DNA of 64,000 nt from Pseudomonas sp. PDM04 (GCF_014851765.1 NZ_JACVAI010000002.1:744001-808000), one strand, 5' to 3'; shown: positions 1 through 13,917, counted from the first letter of the stretch. Notes: a model not told the origin generated them from the sequence alone. Numbers and translations: made by a program.

Positions 1-57
1 AAGCGCCGCGAACAGCGTATTCAGGTCACCAACCTGCGCAGCCCCGACGAAGTCTGA
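1..57 (+). CDS. nuoB: NADH-quinone oxidoreductase subunit B, C-terminal end (partial)
   Basis: The window opens inside this gene. The 18 visible codons end in TNLRSPDEV followed by TGA, the usual C-terminus of Pseudomonas NuoB, the subunit that carries cluster N2 next to the quinone site of complex I. No Fe-S ligand is visible because only the tail is present. A 72-base spacer separates it from nuoCD. The call rests on this tail and on position immediately upstream of nuoCD. Confidence 0.85.
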   Translation, partial: KRREQRIQVTNLRSPDEV

Positions 58-123
58 TCCAGTTCTGCTGTTTCAAAGAAACGAAAAACTGGCTTCATTC
101 TTTACGTTGACCGAAAGCGATAA

Positions 124-1914
<1,791 letters not shown>

Positions 1915-1916
1915 GC

Positions 1917-2414
1917 ATGAACAGCACGCTTATCCAGACAGACCGTTTCACCTTGAGTGAAACCGAGCGCTCGGCCATCGAGCACGAGCTGCATCACTAC
2001 GAAGACCCGCGCGCGGCGTCGATCGAAGCCCTGAAGATCGTCCAGAAGGAACGTGGCTGGGTGCCGGACGGCGCCTTGTACGCCATCGGCGAAATCCTCG
2101 GCATCCCGGCCAGCGACGTTGAAGGCGTGGCAACGTTCTATAGTCAGATCTTCCGTCAACCGGTCGGCCGCCACATCATCCGTGTCTGCGACAGCATGGT
2201 CTGCTACATCGGCGGCCACGAGTCCGTGGTCAGCCAGATCCAGAGCGAGCTGGGCATCGGCCTGGGCCAGACCACCACCGACGGTCGCTTCACCCTGCTG
2301 CCCGTCTGCTGCCTCGGCAACTGCGACAAGGCGCCGGCGCTGATGATCGACGACGATACGTTCGGTGATGTGCAACCTGCCGGCGTTGCCAAATTGCTCG
2401 AGGGCTACGTATGA
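1917..2414 (+). CDS. nuoE: NADH-quinone oxidoreductase subunit E
   Basis: This 165-residue thioredoxin-like subunit of the NADH-oxidising module binds the off-path 2Fe-2S cluster N1a. The four ligands are visible as CDSMVC and CCLGNC. It works with NuoF and NuoG. Its TGA overlaps the nuoF ATG (ATGA), which indicates translational coupling. Length matches the family. Confidence 0.97.
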   Translation: MNSTLIQTDRFTLSETERSAIEHELHHYEDPRAASIEALKIVQKERGWVPDGALYAIGEILGIPASDVEGVATFYSQIFRQPVGRHIIRVCDSMVCYIGGHESVVSQIQSELGIGLGQTTTDGRFTLLPVCCLGNCDKAPALMIDDDTFGDVQPAGVAKLLEGYV

Positions 2415-3766
2415 CCCTGACATCCTTCGGTCCCGCCAACCGCATCAAGCGTTCGGCCGAGACACACCCGCTCACCTGGCGTCTGCGTGACGACGGTGAA
2501 GCGGTCTGGCTTGACGAGTACCAGGCCAAGAACGGTTACGCCGCTGCGCGCAAGGCTTTCGCCGACATGGCCCAGGACGACATCGTCCAGACCGTGAAGG
2601 ACGCCGGTCTCAAGGGTCGTGGCGGTGCAGGCTTCCCCACTGGCGTGAAGTGGGGCCTGATGCCCAAGGACGAATCCATCGACATCCGCTACCTGCTGTG
2701 CAACGCGGATGAAATGGAGCCCAACACCTGGAAAGACCGCATGCTGATGGAGCAACTGCCCCATCTTCTGATCGAAGGCATGCTGATCAGTGCCCGCGCA
2801 CTGAAAACCTACCGGGGCTACATCTTCCTGCGCGGCGAGTACACCACCGCTGCCAGGCACCTGAACCGTGCGGTGGAAGAAGCCAAGGCTGCGGGCCTGC
2901 TGGGCAAGAACATTCTGGGCAGCGGCTTCGATTTCGAGCTGTTCGTCCACACCGGCGCCGGGCGTTACATCTGCGGTGAAGAAACCGCACTGATCAACTC
3001 CCTCGAAGGTCGCCGCGCCAACCCGCGCTCCAAGCCGCCCTTCCCTGCCGCCGTTGGCGTCTGGGGCAAGCCGACCTGCGTGAACAACGTCGAAACCCTG
3101 TGCAACGTGCCGGCAATCATTGCCGACGGCGTGGACTGGTACAAATCGTTGGCCCGGGTCGGCAGTGAGGATATGGGCACCAAGCTCATGGGCTTCTCCG
3201 GCAAGGTCAAGAACCCGGGCCTGTGGGAGCTGCCATTCGGCGTCACCGGTCGCGAGCTGTTCGAAGACTACGCCGGCGGCATGCGCGACGGTTACAAGCT
3301 CAAGGCCTGGCAACCCGGCGGTGCCGGTACCGGTTTCCTGTTGCCGGAACACCTGGATGCACAAATGTATGCCGGCGGCATCGCCAAAGTGGGCACCCGG
3401 ATGGGTACCGGCCTGGCCATGGCGGTGGACGACAGCGTCAACATGGTGTCCCTGCTGCGCAACATGGAGCAGTTCTTCGCTCGCGAATCCTGCGGTTTCT
3501 GCACCCCGTGCCGCGATGGCTTGCCATGGAGCGTCAAGCTGCTGATGGCGATCGAGAACGGTCAAGGGCAAGCCGGTGACATCGAGACCCTGCTGGGTCT
3601 GGTGAACTTCCTCGGCCCAGGCAAGACCTTCTGTGCTCACGCACCGGGTGCCGTGGAACCGTTGGGCAGCGCTATCAAATACTTCCGCCACGAGTTCGAG
3701 GCCGGTATCGCGCCTTCCAGCGCCGCCGTCCCGCCTCTGGCAAAGCCGATCGTAGTCGGCGCGTAA
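2411..3766 (+). CDS. nuoF: NADH-quinone oxidoreductase subunit F
   Basis: This 451-residue subunit binds NADH and FMN and carries the 4Fe-4S cluster N3. The glycine-rich [13 protein letters not shown] near residue 70 binds FMN/NADH, and the cluster ligands lie in [12 protein letters not shown] with a further Cys in [11 protein letters not shown]. It is the electron entry point of complex I, at the tip of the peripheral arm. It overlaps nuoE by four bases, but is separated from nuoG by 135 bases that contain a terminator-like hairpin. Confidence 0.97.
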   Translation: MTLTSFGPANRIKRSAETHPLTWRLRDDGEAVWLDEYQAKNGYAAARKAFADMAQDDIVQTVKDAGLKGRGGAGFPTGVKWGLMPKDESIDIRYLLCNADEMEPNTWKDRMLMEQLPHLLIEGMLISARALKTYRGYIFLRGEYTTAARHLNRAVEEAKAAGLLGKNILGSGFDFELFVHTGAGRYICGEETALINSLEGRRANPRSKPPFPAAVGVWGKPTCVNNVETLCNVPAIIADGVDWYKSLARVGSEDMGTKLMGFSGKVKNPGLWELPFGVTGRELFEDYAGGMRDGYKLKAWQPGGAGTGFLLPEHLDAQMYAGGIAKVGTRMGTGLAMAVDDSVNMVSLLRNMEQFFARESCGFCTPCRDGLPWSVKLLMAIENGQGQAGDIETLLGLVNFLGPGKTFCAHAPGAVEPLGSAIKYFRHEFEAGIAPSSAAVPPLAKPIVVGA

Positions 3767-3777
3767 ACGCTTAAAGA

Positions 3778-3803
3778 GCGAAGGGTCCGTGCCCTTCGCT
3801 TTT
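3778..3803 (+). terminator. Terminator-like hairpin between nuoF and nuoG
   Basis: The arms GCGAAGGG and CCCTTCGC form a perfect 8-bp stem around a 6-base loop, followed directly by TTTT. It starts 11 bases after the nuoF stop codon. By sequence it is a factor-independent terminator, or at least an attenuator or a 3'-end stabiliser, inside an operon whose subunits are needed in equal amounts. Confidence 0.6.
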
Positions 3804-3901
3804 CGTGCGATGACGCCTTTAAAGGCTGTGTTGATTCGCGCGCAAAACAAGATTCCATTAGCCACGCCCGCTGACACCGGGCCAACGAAGAACTTTGAAC
3901 C

Positions 3902-6616
3902 ATGGCCACTATCCACGTAGACGGCAAAGCGCTCGAAGTCGACGGGGCAGACAACCTGTTACAGGCATGTCTGTCGCTAGGCCTCGATATTCCTTATTTC
4001 TGCTGGCACCCTGCCCTGGGCAGCGTTGGCGCTTGCCGCCAGTGCGCGGTCAAGCAGTACACCGACGAAAACGACACCCGCGGTCGTATCGTCATGTCCT
4101 GCATGACCCCTGCCACCGACAACACCTGGATCTCCATCGACGATGAGGAGTCCAAGGCCTTCCGCGCCAGTGTCGTTGAATGGCTGATGACCAACCACCC
4201 TCACGACTGCCCGGTCTGTGAGGAAGGCGGTCACTGCCACCTGCAAGACATGACCGTGATGACCGGCCACAACGAGCGCCGCTATCGCTTCAAGAAGCGC
4301 ACCCACCAGAACCAGCAACTGGGCCCGTTCATCTCCCACGAGATGAACCGCTGCATCGCCTGCTACCGCTGCGTGCGTTTCTACAAGGACTACGCCGGCG
4401 GCACCGACCTGGGTGTATTCGGCGCCCACGACAACGTGTACTTCGGTCGCGTTGAAGACGGCACCCTGGAAAGCGAGTTTTCCGGCAACCTCACCGAGGT
4501 CTGCCCGACCGGTGTGTTCACCGACAAGACTCACTCCGAGCGCTACAACCGTAAATGGGACATGCAGTTCGCCCCGAGCATCTGCCATGGCTGCTCCAGC
4601 GGTTGCAACATCTCCCCGGGCGAGCGTTACGGTGAACTGCGTCGCATCGAAAACCGCTTCAACGGTTCGGTCAACCAGTACTTCCTGTGCGACCGTGGCC
4701 GCTTCGGCTACGGCTACGTCAACCGCACCGACCGTCCACGTCAACCGCTGCTGGCCAACGGCGCCAAGCTGGGCCTGGACGAAGCACTGGATAAAGCCGC
4801 CGACCTGCTGCGCGGTCGCAACATCGTCGGCATCGGTTCGCCGCGTGCCAGCCTGGAAAGCAACTACGCGTTGCGCGAGCTGGTCGGCGCCGAGCACTTC
4901 TATTCGGGTATCGAAGCCGGGGAACTGGAACGCATCCGCCTGGTGCTGCAGGTCCTCAAGGACAGCCCGCTGCCTGTGCCGAACATGCGCGACATCGAAG
5001 ACCACGATGCCGTGTTCGTCCTCGGTGAAGACCTGACCCAGACCGCCGCCCGCATGGCCCTGGCCCTGCGCCAGTCGGTCAAGGGCAAGGCCGAAGACAT
5101 GGCCGACGCCATGCGCGTCCAGCCGTGGCTCGACGCCGCCGTGAAGAACATCGGTCAGCACGAGCTGAACCCGCTGTTCATCGCCAGCCTGGCTGAAACC
5201 AAGCTCGACGACATCGCCGAAGAGTGCGTTCACGCTGCTCCCGACGACCTGGCACGCATCGGTTTCGCCGTGGCCCACGCCCTCGACGCCAGCGCTCCAG
5301 CAGTCGAAGGCCTGGACAGCGAAGCCCTCGACCTGGTCAAGCGCATCGCCGACGCCCTGCTGGCGGCCAAGCGTCCATTGATCATCGCCGGCACCTCGCT
5401 GGGTTCCAGGGCACTGATCGAAGCGGCGGCCAACATCGCCAAGGCGCTCAAGCTGCGCGAGAAGAACGGTTCCATCAGCCTGATCGTGCCGGAGGCCAAC
5501 AGCCTCGGCCTGGCCATGCTCGGTGGCGAATCGGTGGATGCCGCCCTGCAAGCGGTGATCGACGGCCAGGCCGACGCCATCGTCGTGCTGGAAAACGATC
5601 TGTACACCCGTACCGACAAGGCCAAGGTCGATGCCGCCCTGACCGCGGCAAAAGTCGTGATCGTCGCCGACCACCAGAAAACCGCCACCGGCGATCGCGC
5701 GCACCTGGTCCTGCCAGCCGCCAGCTTCGCCGAAGGCGACGGTACGTTGGTCAGCCAGGAAGGTCGCGCCCAGCGCTTCTTCCAGGTTTTCGATCCGCAA
5801 TACATGGACGCGAGCATCCTGGTTCACGAAGGCTGGCGCTGGCTGCATGCCCTGCGCGCAACCCTGTTGAACCAGCCGATCGACTGGACCCAACTGGACC
5901 ACGTCACCGCTGCCGTCGCTGACAGCACGCCGCAACTGGCGCGAATCGTCGACGCCGCACCGTCCGCCGCGTTCCGCATCAAGGGTTTGAAACTGGCGCG
6001 TGAACCACTGCGTTATTCCGGTCGCACCGCCATGCGCGCCGATATCAGCGTGCACGAACCGCGTACCCCGCAAGACAACGACACCGCGTTCTCCTTCTCG
6101 ATGGAAGGTTACTCGGGTTCGGCCGAACCGCGTCAGCAAGTGCCGTTCGCCTGGTCGCCGGGCTGGAACTCGCCGCAAGCCTGGAACAAGTTCCAGGACG
6201 AAGTCGGTGGTCACCTCCGCGCTGGCGACCCGGGCACCCGCCTGATCGAAACCAGCGGTGACTCGCTGAACTGGTTCTCAAGCGTGCCGCGCGCCTTCAA
6301 CCCGGCCCAGGGCACCTGGCAGGCCGTGCCGTTCTTCCACCTGTTCGGCAGCGAAGAGAACTCTTCGAAAGCCGCGCCGGTGCAGGAACGCATTCCAAGC
6401 GCCTACGTCGCACTGGCCAAGTCCGAAGCCGATCGCCTGGGTGTCAACGACGGTGCCCTGCTGAGCTTGAACGTGGCCGGCCAGACCCTGCGTCTGCCGC
6501 TGCGCATCAACGAAGAGCTGGGTGCTGGCCTGGTGGCACTGCCGGTCGGTATCGCGGGCATTCCGCCAGCGATTTTCGGCCTTTCCGTTGACGGTCTGCA
6601 GGAGGCAGCTCAATGA
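3902..6616 (+). CDS. nuoG: NADH-quinone oxidoreductase subunit G
   Basis: This 904-residue subunit is the large Fe-S protein of the peripheral arm. The N-terminal ferredoxin domain has 2Fe-2S ligands C34, C45, C48 and C67. Then follow the His/Cys N5 site ([14 protein letters not shown]), the N4 ligands (CIACYRCV with a later CPTG) and the N7-type motif CHGCSSGCN, before a molybdopterin-oxidoreductase-like region without catalytic function. It carries electrons from NuoF towards NuoI and NuoB. The ribosome site before ATG 3902 is weak. Its stop overlaps the nuoH start (ATGA). Confidence 0.97.
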   Translation: MATIHVDGKALEVDGADNLLQACLSLGLDIPYFCWHPALGSVGACRQCAVKQYTDENDTRGRIVMSCMTPATDNTWISIDDEESKAFRASVVEWLMTNHPHDCPVCEEGGHCHLQDMTVMTGHNERRYRFKKRTHQNQQLGPFISHEMNRCIACYRCVRFYKDYAGGTDLGVFGAHDNVYFGRVEDGTLESEFSGNLTEVCPTGVFTDKTHSERYNRKWDMQFAPSICHGCSSGCNISPGERYGELRRIENRFNGSVNQYFLCDRGRFGYGYVNRTDRPRQPLLANGAKLGLDEALDKAADLLRGRNIVGIGSPRASLESNYALRELVGAEHFYSGIEAGELERIRLVLQVLKDSPLPVPNMRDIEDHDAVFVLGEDLTQTAARMALALRQSVKGKAEDMADAMRVQPWLDAAVKNIGQHELNPLFIASLAETKLDDIAEECVHAAPDDLARIGFAVAHALDASAPAVEGLDSEALDLVKRIADALLAAKRPLIIAGTSLGSRALIEAAANIAKALKLREKNGSISLIVPEANSLGLAMLGGESVDAALQAVIDGQADAIVVLENDLYTRTDKAKVDAALTAAKVVIVADHQKTATGDRAHLVLPAASFAEGDGTLVSQEGRAQRFFQVFDPQYMDASILVHEGWRWLHALRATLLNQPIDWTQLDHVTAAVADSTPQLARIVDAAPSAAFRIKGLKLAREPLRYSGRTAMRADISVHEPRTPQDNDTAFSFSMEGYSGSAEPRQQVPFAWSPGWNSPQAWNKFQDEVGGHLRAGDPGTRLIETSGDSLNWFSSVPRAFNPAQGTWQAVPFFHLFGSEENSSKAAPVQERIPSAYVALAKSEADRLGVNDGALLSLNVAGQTLRLPLRINEELGAGLVALPVGIAGIPPAIFGLSVDGLQEAAQ

Positions 6617-7620
6617 CCTGGTTCACGCCTGAAGTGATTGACGTGATCATCGCGGTCCTCAAGGCCATCGTGATTCTGCTCGCCGTGGTGATTTGCGGCG
6701 CGCTGCTCAGCTGGGTCGAGCGTCGTCTGCTCGCCCTCTGGCAGGACCGTTACGGTCCGAACCGCGTCGGCCCGTTCGGCGCGTTCCAGATCGCGGCCGA
6801 CATGATCAAGATGTTCTTCAAGGAAGACTGGACGCCACCGTTCGCCGACAAGATGATCTTCACCCTGGCACCGGTCGTGGCCATGAGCGCCCTGCTGATT
6901 GCCTTCGCGATCATTCCGGTCACCCCGACCTGGGGTGTGGCGGACCTGAACATCGGCATCCTGTTCTTCTTCGCGATGGCGGGCCTGTCGGTGTACGCGG
7001 TGTTGTTCGCCGGCTGGTCGAGCAACAACAAGTTCGCCCTGCTGGGCAGCTTGCGGGCCTCGGCGCAGACCGTGTCGTACGAAGTGTTCATGGGCCTGTC
7101 GCTGATGGGCATCGTGATCCAGGTCGGCTCGTTCAACATGCGCGACATCGTTGACTATCAAGCGCAGAACCTGTGGTTCATCATCCCGCAGATCTTCGGT
7201 TTCCTGACCTTCTTCATCGCTGGCGTCGCCGTGACTCACCGTCACCCGTTCGACCAGCCGGAAGCGGAGCAGGAACTGGCCGACGGTTACCACATTGAAT
7301 ACGCCGGCATGAAATGGGGCATGTTCTTCGTCGGCGAGTACATCGGCATCGTGCTGATCTCGGCGCTGCTGGTGACCCTGTTCTTCGGTGGCTGGCACGG
7401 TCCGTTCAACATTCTGCCGCAGATCCCGTTCATCTGGTTCGCACTGAAAACCGCGTTTTTCATCATGATCTTCATCCTGTTGCGCGCTTCGATTCCGCGC
7501 CCACGGTATGACCAAGTGATGGATTTCAGCTGGAAGTTCTGCCTGCCGCTGACCCTCGTCAACATGCTGGTGACCGCTGCGATCGTGTTGCTCAACACGC
7601 CCGCCGTCGCGGCTCAGTGA
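6613..7620 (+). CDS. nuoH: NADH-quinone oxidoreductase subunit H
   Basis: This 335-residue integral membrane subunit has about eight transmembrane helices. It anchors the peripheral arm and forms the entry of the quinone tunnel. The family motif [22 protein letters not shown] lies near the start, and the acidic cytoplasmic loop around [19 protein letters not shown] is characteristic. It overlaps nuoG by four bases and is followed after 12 bases by nuoI. Confidence 0.97.
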   Translation: MTWFTPEVIDVIIAVLKAIVILLAVVICGALLSWVERRLLALWQDRYGPNRVGPFGAFQIAADMIKMFFKEDWTPPFADKMIFTLAPVVAMSALLIAFAIIPVTPTWGVADLNIGILFFFAMAGLSVYAVLFAGWSSNNKFALLGSLRASAQTVSYEVFMGLSLMGIVIQVGSFNMRDIVDYQAQNLWFIIPQIFGFLTFFIAGVAVTHRHPFDQPEAEQELADGYHIEYAGMKWGMFFVGEYIGIVLISALLVTLFFGGWHGPFNILPQIPFIWFALKTAFFIMIFILLRASIPRPRYDQVMDFSWKFCLPLTLVNMLVTAAIVLLNTPAVAAQ

Positions 7621-7632
7621 GGATAGAGAATC

Positions 7633-8178
7633 ATGAAGTACATTTTTGACATCGTGCATGGCCTCTACACCCAGCTTCGCAGCCTGGTGATGATTTTCGG
7701 CCACGCCTTCCGCAAGCGCGACACGTTGCAGTACCCGGAAGAACCGGTCTACCTGCCGCCGCGCTACCGTGGCCGTATCGTCCTGACCCGTGACCCCGAT
7801 GGCGAGGAGCGTTGCGTAGCCTGCAACCTGTGCGCCGTGGCCTGTCCGGTCGGGTGCATCTCGCTGCAGAAAGCTGAAACCGAAGACGGTCGCTGGTACC
7901 CGGACTTCTTCCGCATCAACTTCTCGCGCTGCATTTTCTGCGGCCTCTGCGAGGAAGCCTGCCCGACCACCGCGATCCAGCTGACACCGGATTTCGAGAT
8001 GGCCGAGTTCAAACGTCAGGACCTGGTTTACGAGAAAGAAGATCTGCTGATCTCCGGCCCCGGCAAAAACCCTGATTACAACTTCTATCGTGTTGCAGGT
8101 ATGGCCATTGCCGGCAAGCCAAAAGGCGCCGCGCAGAATGAAGCCGAACCGATCAACGTGAAGAGCTTGCTGCCTTAA
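7633..8178 (+). CDS. nuoI: NADH-quinone oxidoreductase subunit I
   Basis: This 181-residue protein has two 4Fe-4S ferredoxin motifs, [15 protein letters not shown] and [13 protein letters not shown], which hold clusters N6a and N6b on the route from NuoG to NuoB. An amphipathic N-terminus lies against the membrane. A GAGGATAGAG ribosome-binding region precedes ATG 7633. Length is typical of the family. Confidence 0.97.
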   Translation: MKYIFDIVHGLYTQLRSLVMIFGHAFRKRDTLQYPEEPVYLPPRYRGRIVLTRDPDGEERCVACNLCAVACPVGCISLQKAETEDGRWYPDFFRINFSRCIFCGLCEEACPTTAIQLTPDFEMAEFKRQDLVYEKEDLLISGPGKNPDYNFYRVAGMAIAGKPKGAAQNEAEPINVKSLLP

Positions 8179-8187
8179 GGAAGAAAG

Positions 8188-8691
8188 ATGGAATTCGCTT
8201 TCTATTTCGCATCGGGTATCGCTGTGGTGTCCACGCTTCGCGTGATCACCCACACCAACCCCGTGCACGCCCTGCTCTACCTGATCATTTCGCTGATCGC
8301 CGTGGCCATGACGTTCTTCGCCCTCGGCGCACCGTTTGCCGGTGTTCTGGAAGTGATCGCCTACGCTGGCGCCATCATGGTGCTGTTCGTGTTCGTGGTG
8401 ATGATGCTGAACCTCGGCCCGGCCTCGGTGCAGCAAGAGCGCGTCTGGCTCAAGCCCGGTATCTGGGGCGGGCCGGTCGTGCTCGCCACGCTGCTGCTGG
8501 TGGAACTGCTGTACGTGCTGTTCTCCCACCAGAGTGGCCAGGCCATCGGCCACACCACCGTAGACGCCAAGGCCGTGGGCATCAGCCTGTTCGGCCCTTA
8601 CCTGCTGGTGGTCGAACTCGCCTCGATGCTGCTGCTCGCTGCAGCCGTCACGGCGTTCCACCTGGGCCGCAACGAAGCCAAGGAGCAATGA
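8188..8691 (+). CDS. nuoJ: NADH-quinone oxidoreductase subunit J
   Basis: This 167-residue membrane subunit has five predicted hydrophobic helices. The block [18 protein letters not shown] in the middle is the conserved third helix, with a pi-bulge in structures of complex I, which couples quinone reduction to proton movement. A strong AAGGAAG ribosome site precedes ATG 8188. The stop codon lies just before the chosen nuoK start. Confidence 0.96.
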   Translation: MEFAFYFASGIAVVSTLRVITHTNPVHALLYLIISLIAVAMTFFALGAPFAGVLEVIAYAGAIMVLFVFVVMMLNLGPASVQQERVWLKPGIWGGPVVLATLLLVELLYVLFSHQSGQAIGHTTVDAKAVGISLFGPYLLVVELASMLLLAAAVTAFHLGRNEAKEQ

Positions 8692-8693
8692 CG

Positions 8694-9002
8694 ATGCCTG
8701 CTATCCCTTTGGAGCATGGTCTGGCGGTCGCCGGCATCCTGTTCTGCCTCGGTCTGGTCGGCCTGATGGTCCGCCGCAACATTCTTTTCGTGCTGATGAG
8801 CCTGGAGGTCATGATGAATGCCTCCGCCCTGGCGTTCATCGTTGCCGGTAGCCGCTGGGCTCAGCCGGATGGACAGATCATGTTCATCCTGGTGATCAGC
8901 CTGGCAGCCGCCGAGGCCAGTATCGGCCTGGCGATCCTGTTGCAGCTGTATCGCCGCTTCCACACGCTCGATATCGACGCTGCCAGTGAGATGCGCGGAT
9001 GA
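8694..9002 (+). CDS. nuoK: NADH-quinone oxidoreductase subunit K
   Basis: This 102-residue, three-helix membrane subunit is related to MrpC. Conserved Glu residues in the helices (SLEVMMNAS and AAAEASIG) belong to the central proton/ion axis. The start at ATG 8694 is preferred over ATG 8688 because the AAGGAG sequence is 8 bases upstream of the former but only 2 bases from the latter, and because the resulting length fits the family. The stop overlaps nuoL (ATGA). Confidence 0.95.
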   Translation: MPAIPLEHGLAVAGILFCLGLVGLMVRRNILFVLMSLEVMMNASALAFIVAGSRWAQPDGQIMFILVISLAAAEASIGLAILLQLYRRFHTLDIDAASEMRG

Positions 9003-10852
9003 ACCTACTCTTTCTGACTTTCGTATTCCCTCTCATTGGTTTCCTGCTGCTGTCGTTCTCCCGTGGACGCCTCTCGGAAAACCTGGCCGCCCTGATCGGC
9101 GTCGGCTCGGTCGGCCTGTCGGCCATTGTCGCCGCCTACGTGATCTGGCAATTCAACGTCGCCCCGCCTGAAGGCGGCCACTACACCCAGGTGTTGTGGC
9201 AGTGGATGGCGGTGGAAGGCTTCACGCCCAACTTCGCCCTGTACCTGGATGGCCTGTCCGTGACCATGCTCGGTGTGGTCGTGGGCGTCGGCTTCCTGAT
9301 CCACCTGTTCGCGTCCTGGTACATGCGCGGTGAAGACGGTTACTCGCGTTTCTTCGCCTACACCAACCTGTTCATCGCCAGCATGCTGTTCCTGATCCTC
9401 GGCGATAACCTGTTGTTCCTGTACTTCGGCTGGGAAGGCGTGGGCCTGTGCTCGTACCTGTTGATCGGTTTCTACTACAGCAACCGCAACAACGGTAACG
9501 CGGCACTCAAGGCCTTCATCGTCACCCGCATCGGCGACGTGTTCATGGCCATCGGCCTGTTCATCCTGTTCGTGCAACTGGGTACGCTCAACGTCCAGGA
9601 GCTGCTGGTCCTGGCACCGCAGAAATTCCAGGCCGGCGACTTCTGGATGGTCCTGGCGACCCTGATGCTGCTGGGTGGCGCTGTCGGTAAATCCGCACAA
9701 CTGCCGCTGCAGACCTGGCTGGCGGATGCGATGGCCGGTCCTACCCCGGTTTCGGCACTGATCCACGCCGCGACCATGGTGACCGCGGGCGTCTACCTGA
9801 TCGCCCGTACTCACGGCCTGTTCAGCCTCGCACCGGACATCCTGCACCTGGTGGGCATCGTCGGTGGCGTGACCCTGGTCCTGGCCGGCTTTGCCGCGCT
9901 GGTGCAGACCGACATCAAGCGGATCCTCGCCTACTCGACCATGAGCCAGATCGGCTACATGTTCCTGGCGTTGGGCGTCGGTGCATGGGATGGCGCGATT
10001 TTCCACCTGATGACCCACGCCTTCTTCAAGGCCCTGCTGTTCCTTGCGTCCGGTGCGGTGATCGTTGCCTGCCACCACGAGCAGAACATCTTCAAGATGG
10101 GCGGCCTGTGGAAGAAACTGCCACTGGCCTACGCCAGCTTCATCGTCGGCGGCGCGGCCCTCGCGGCCCTGCCACTGGTCACCGCAGGCTTCTACTCCAA
10201 GGACGAAATCCTTTGGGAAGCGTTCGCCAGCGGCAACCAGGGTCTGCTCTATGCAGGTCTGGTCGGCGCATTCATGACCTCGCTGTACACCTTCCGCCTG
10301 ATCTTCATCGCGTTCCACGGTGAAGCCAAGACCGAAGCCCATGCCGGCCACGGCATTGCCCACTGGTTGCCGCTGTCGGTGCTGATCGTGCTGTCGACCT
10401 TCGTCGGCGCCATGATCGTTCCGCCGCTGCACGGTGTGCTGCCGCAAAGCGTCGGCCATGCCGGCGGCGAAGCCAAGCACAGCCTGGAAATCGCCTCGGG
10501 CGCCATCGCCCTGGCCGGTATCCTGCTGGCTGCGCTGCTGTTCCTCGGCAAGCGTCGCTTTGTCACGGCCATCGCCAACAGCGGCATCGGCCGTTTCCTG
10601 TCGGCCTGGTGGTTCGCTGCCTGGGGCTTCGACTGGATCTACGACAAACTGTTCGTCAAGCCATACCTGGCGATCAGCCACATCCTGCGCAAAGACCCGC
10701 TCGACCAGACCATCGGTCTGATCCCGCGCATGGCCAAAGGCGGCCACACCGCCCTGAGCCGTACCGAAACCGGTCAACTGCGTTGGTACGCGGCCTCGAT
10801 GGCAGCCGGCTCCGTGCTGGTCATCGGCGCCATTGTGCTGGTAGCGGTCTGA
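8999..10852 (+). CDS. nuoL: NADH-quinone oxidoreductase subunit L
   Basis: This 617-residue antiporter-like subunit is the most distal proton-pumping unit, with about 14 core helices plus the long lateral helix near the C-terminus. The conserved block [20 protein letters not shown] marks the Mrp-type proton channel with its Lys/His residues. It begins inside the nuoK stop codon. A 40-base gap to nuoM contains a short overlapping reading frame. Confidence 0.97.
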   Translation: MNLLFLTFVFPLIGFLLLSFSRGRLSENLAALIGVGSVGLSAIVAAYVIWQFNVAPPEGGHYTQVLWQWMAVEGFTPNFALYLDGLSVTMLGVVVGVGFLIHLFASWYMRGEDGYSRFFAYTNLFIASMLFLILGDNLLFLYFGWEGVGLCSYLLIGFYYSNRNNGNAALKAFIVTRIGDVFMAIGLFILFVQLGTLNVQELLVLAPQKFQAGDFWMVLATLMLLGGAVGKSAQLPLQTWLADAMAGPTPVSALIHAATMVTAGVYLIARTHGLFSLAPDILHLVGIVGGVTLVLAGFAALVQTDIKRILAYSTMSQIGYMFLALGVGAWDGAIFHLMTHAFFKALLFLASGAVIVACHHEQNIFKMGGLWKKLPLAYASFIVGGAALAALPLVTAGFYSKDEILWEAFASGNQGLLYAGLVGAFMTSLYTFRLIFIAFHGEAKTEAHAGHGIAHWLPLSVLIVLSTFVGAMIVPPLHGVLPQSVGHAGGEAKHSLEIASGAIALAGILLAALLFLGKRRFVTAIANSGIGRFLSAWWFAAWGFDWIYDKLFVKPYLAISHILRKDPLDQTIGLIPRMAKGGHTALSRTETGQLRWYAASMAAGSVLVIGAIVLVAV

Positions 10853-10854
10853 AT

Positions 10855-10896
10855 ATGAACCTTGCGAACTTGCGAAAGGAATTGAGCCCGTCATGA
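10855..10896 (+). other. Possible 13-codon minicistron coupling nuoL to nuoM
   Basis: Two bases after the nuoL TGA, an ATG opens the short frame [13 protein letters not shown], whose TGA overlaps the nuoM ATG (ATGA). The AAAGGA serving nuoM lies inside it. It may only be a relic that keeps ribosomes moving through the gap between nuoL and nuoM. There is no evidence that the peptide itself has a function. Confidence 0.3.
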
Positions 10897-12425
10897 TTCT
10901 GCCTTGGCTAATCCTGATCCCCTTCATCGGCGGCCTGCTGTGCTGGATGGGTGAACGCTTCGGCGCCACCCTCCCCCGCTGGATTGCGCTGTTGACCATG
11001 ACCCTGGAACTCGCCCTCGGCCTCTGGCTGTGGGCCCACGGTGATTATTCATTTGCACCGGCACCGGGTGCCGATCCGACCTGGGTGATTGAGTTCAAAC
11101 ACGTCTGGATCCAGCGCTTCGGCATCAACGTGCATCTGGCCCTCGACGGCCTGTCGCTGTTGATGATCCTGCTGACCGGCCTGCTGGGTATCCTCTCGGT
11201 ACTCTGCTCGTGGAAAGAGATCCAGCGTCACGTCGGTTTCTTCCACCTGAACCTGATGTGGATCCTGGGCGGTGTCGTCGGCGTGTTCCTCGCCCTCGAC
11301 CTGTTCATGTTCTTCTTCTTCTGGGAAATGATGCTGGTGCCGATGTACTTCCTCATCGCGCTCTGGGGTCACAGTTCTTCGGACGGCAAGAAAACCCGGA
11401 TCTACGCCGCGACCAAGTTCTTCATCTTCACCCAGGCTTCCGGCCTGATCATGCTGGTGGCGATCCTCGGTCTGGTGCTGGTCAACTTCAACGACACCGG
11501 CGTGATTACCTTCAACTACGCCGACCTGTTGAAGACCAAGATGTCGACGACCACCGAGTACATCCTGATGCTCGGTTTCTTCATCGCCTTCGCGGTGAAG
11601 CTGCCGGTCGTGCCGTTCCACTCCTGGCTGCCTGACGCTCACGCCCAGGCGCCGACTGCAGGTTCCGTCGATCTCGCCGGTATCCTGCTGAAAACCGCGG
11701 CCTACGGTCTGCTGCGCTTCGCCCTGCCACTGTTCCCGAATGCCTCGGCCGAATTCGCGCCGATTGCCATGACCCTCGGTCTGATCGGGATTTTCTACGG
11801 CGCGTTCCTGGCATTCGCACAAACCGACATCAAGCGCCTGATCGCCTTCTCGTCCGTTTCCCACATGGGCTTCGTACTGATCGGCATCTACTCCGGCAGC
11901 CAACTGGCGCTGCAGGGCGCCGTGATCCAGATGCTGGCGCACGGCGTATCCGCCGCGGCACTGTTTATCCTCAGTGGTCAGCTGTACGAACGCACCCATA
12001 CCCGCGACATGCGTGAAATGGGTGGCCTGTGGTCGAAGATCGCCTACCTGCCGGCCATCAGCCTGTTCTTCGCCGCCGCATCCCTGGGCTTGCCGGGCAC
12101 CGGTAACTTCGTCGGTGAGTTCCTGATCCTGATCGGCACCTTCGCCGCCTCGCCGTGGATCACCGCGATCGCGACGTCCGGCCTGGTGTTCGGCTCGGTG
12201 TACTCGCTGATCATGATCCACCGTGCCTACTTCGGCCCGTCGAAATCGGACGCGGTGATGCACGGCATGGATGCTCGCGAACTTATCATGGTGGTCGGTC
12301 TGGCGGTCCTGCTGATCTACATCGGCGTCTACCCGCAACCGTTCCTCGACACCTCTGCTGCGACGATGCATGGCGTGCAGCAATGGCTCGGCACCGCCTT
12401 CACTCAACTCGCTTCGGCCCGGTAA
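10893..12425 (+). CDS. nuoM: NADH-quinone oxidoreductase subunit M
   Basis: This 510-residue antiporter-like proton-pumping subunit has 14 predicted helices. Conserved motifs include [15 protein letters not shown] with the essential Glu, and [18 protein letters not shown] with the broken helix of the proton channel. AAAGGA precedes ATG 10893. nuoN follows after seven bases. Confidence 0.97.
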   Translation: MILPWLILIPFIGGLLCWMGERFGATLPRWIALLTMTLELALGLWLWAHGDYSFAPAPGADPTWVIEFKHVWIQRFGINVHLALDGLSLLMILLTGLLGILSVLCSWKEIQRHVGFFHLNLMWILGGVVGVFLALDLFMFFFFWEMMLVPMYFLIALWGHSSSDGKKTRIYAATKFFIFTQASGLIMLVAILGLVLVNFNDTGVITFNYADLLKTKMSTTTEYILMLGFFIAFAVKLPVVPFHSWLPDAHAQAPTAGSVDLAGILLKTAAYGLLRFALPLFPNASAEFAPIAMTLGLIGIFYGAFLAFAQTDIKRLIAFSSVSHMGFVLIGIYSGSQLALQGAVIQMLAHGVSAAALFILSGQLYERTHTRDMREMGGLWSKIAYLPAISLFFAAASLGLPGTGNFVGEFLILIGTFAASPWITAIATSGLVFGSVYSLIMIHRAYFGPSKSDAVMHGMDARELIMVVGLAVLLIYIGVYPQPFLDTSAATMHGVQQWLGTAFTQLASAR

Positions 12426-12432
12426 GAGCGCT

Positions 12433-13896
12433 ATGGAATTCACGATTCAACACTTTATTGCGCTAGCGCCACTGTTGATCACCAGCCTCACCATTATCGT
12501 GGTGATGCTGGCGATCGCCTGGCGTCGCAACCACTCGCAGACCTTCCTGATTTCCGTGGCGGGTCTGAACCTGGCGTTGCTGTCGATCCTGCCGGCACTG
12601 AAAGTCGCGCCCCTGGCCGTGACCCCCTTGCTGCAGATCGACACCTTTGCCTGCCTGTACATGGCGTTGATCCTGGTCGCCACCCTTGCCTGCGTCACCC
12701 TCGCCCACGCCTACCTCGGCGATGGCGGTTCGGGTTACCCGGGCAACCGCGAAGAACTGTACCTGCTGATCCTGATGGCCGCCGCCGGTGGCCTGGTCCT
12801 GGTCAGCGCGCAGCACCTGGCCGGGTTGTTCATTGGCCTGGAACTGCTGTCGGTGCCGGTCTACGGTCTGGTGGCCTATGCCTTCTTCAACAAGCGTTCT
12901 CTGGAAGCCGGCATCAAGTACATGGTGCTGTCGGCTGCCGGTTCCGCGTTCCTGTTGTTCGGTATGGCCCTGCTCTACGCTGACGCCGGCTCCCTGAGCT
13001 TCGTCGGTATCGGCCAGGCCCTGGCGGCCACCGGGCTGCCGAGTGCACTGGCGCAACTGGGCCTGGGCATGATGCTGATCGGCCTGGCGTTCAAGCTGTC
13101 GCTGGTACCGTTCCACCTGTGGACACCGGACGTGTACGAAGGTGCTCCGGCACCGGTCGCCGCGTTCCTGGCAACCGCCTCGAAAGTCGCCGTGTTCGCG
13201 GTGATGGTGCGTCTGTTCCAGCTCTCGCCTGCTGCCAGCAGCGGTGTCCTGAGCGACGTGCTGACCGTCATCGCCATTGCCTCGATCCTGTTCGGTAACC
13301 TGCTGGCCCTGACCCAGAGCAACCTCAAGCGTCTGCTCGGTTACTCGTCCATCGCCCACTTCGGTTACCTGCTGATCGCTCTGGTGGCGAGCAAGGGTCT
13401 GGCGGTGGAAGCCATCGGCGTGTACCTGGTCACCTACGTGATCACCAGCCTGGGCGCTTTCGGTGTGATTACCCTGATGTCGTCACCGTACAACGGCCGC
13501 GATGCGGATGCCCTGTACGAATACCGCGGCCTGTTCTGGCGCCGTCCGTACCTGACCGCCGTACTCACCGTGATGATGCTGTCCCTGGCCGGCATTCCGC
13601 TGACCGCTGGCTTCATCGGCAAGTTCTACATCATCGCCACCGGTGTCGAGTCGCACCAATGGTGGCTGGTCGGTTCCCTGGTGATGGGCAGCGCCATCGG
13701 CGTGTTCTACTACCTGCGCGTGATGGTCACCCTGTACCTGATCGAACCGAACCTGCGTCGCCACGACGCCCAACTGCACTGGGAACAGAAGGCAGGTGGC
13801 GTCATGCTGCTGGCTATCGCCGTCCTGGCCTTCTTCCTCGGCTTGTACCCACAGCCATTGCTGACACTGGTTCAGCAGGCGGTACTGGCGGGTTGA
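12433..13896 (+). CDS. nuoN: NADH-quinone oxidoreductase subunit N
   Basis: This 487-residue third antiporter-like subunit closes the operon. The block [20 protein letters not shown] is the family signature. The start is placed at ATG 12433 (MEFTIQHF), because an upstream in-frame start at 12370 would lie inside nuoM and because this length fits Pseudomonas NuoN. A strong terminator follows 22 bases after the stop. Confidence 0.97.
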   Translation: MEFTIQHFIALAPLLITSLTIIVVMLAIAWRRNHSQTFLISVAGLNLALLSILPALKVAPLAVTPLLQIDTFACLYMALILVATLACVTLAHAYLGDGGSGYPGNREELYLLILMAAAGGLVLVSAQHLAGLFIGLELLSVPVYGLVAYAFFNKRSLEAGIKYMVLSAAGSAFLLFGMALLYADAGSLSFVGIGQALAATGLPSALAQLGLGMMLIGLAFKLSLVPFHLWTPDVYEGAPAPVAAFLATASKVAVFAVMVRLFQLSPAASSGVLSDVLTVIAIASILFGNLLALTQSNLKRLLGYSSIAHFGYLLIALVASKGLAVEAIGVYLVTYVITSLGAFGVITLMSSPYNGRDADALYEYRGLFWRRPYLTAVLTVMMLSLAGIPLTAGFIGKFYIIATGVESHQWWLVGSLVMGSAIGVFYYLRVMVTLYLIEPNLRRHDAQLHWEQKAGGVMLLAIAVLAFFLGLYPQPLLTLVQQAVLAG

Positions 13897-13917
13897 TCGC
13901 CTGACGACACCCGGTAG

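Noticed and set aside
3977..6214. Very long minus-strand open frame opposite nuoG (and similar ones opposite nuoL, tamB and the efflux pump gene)
   Set aside because: High-GC codon bias leaves long antisense frames open. Their composition is rich in Arg, Gln, His and Gly with no domain, and the plus-strand genes are certain.
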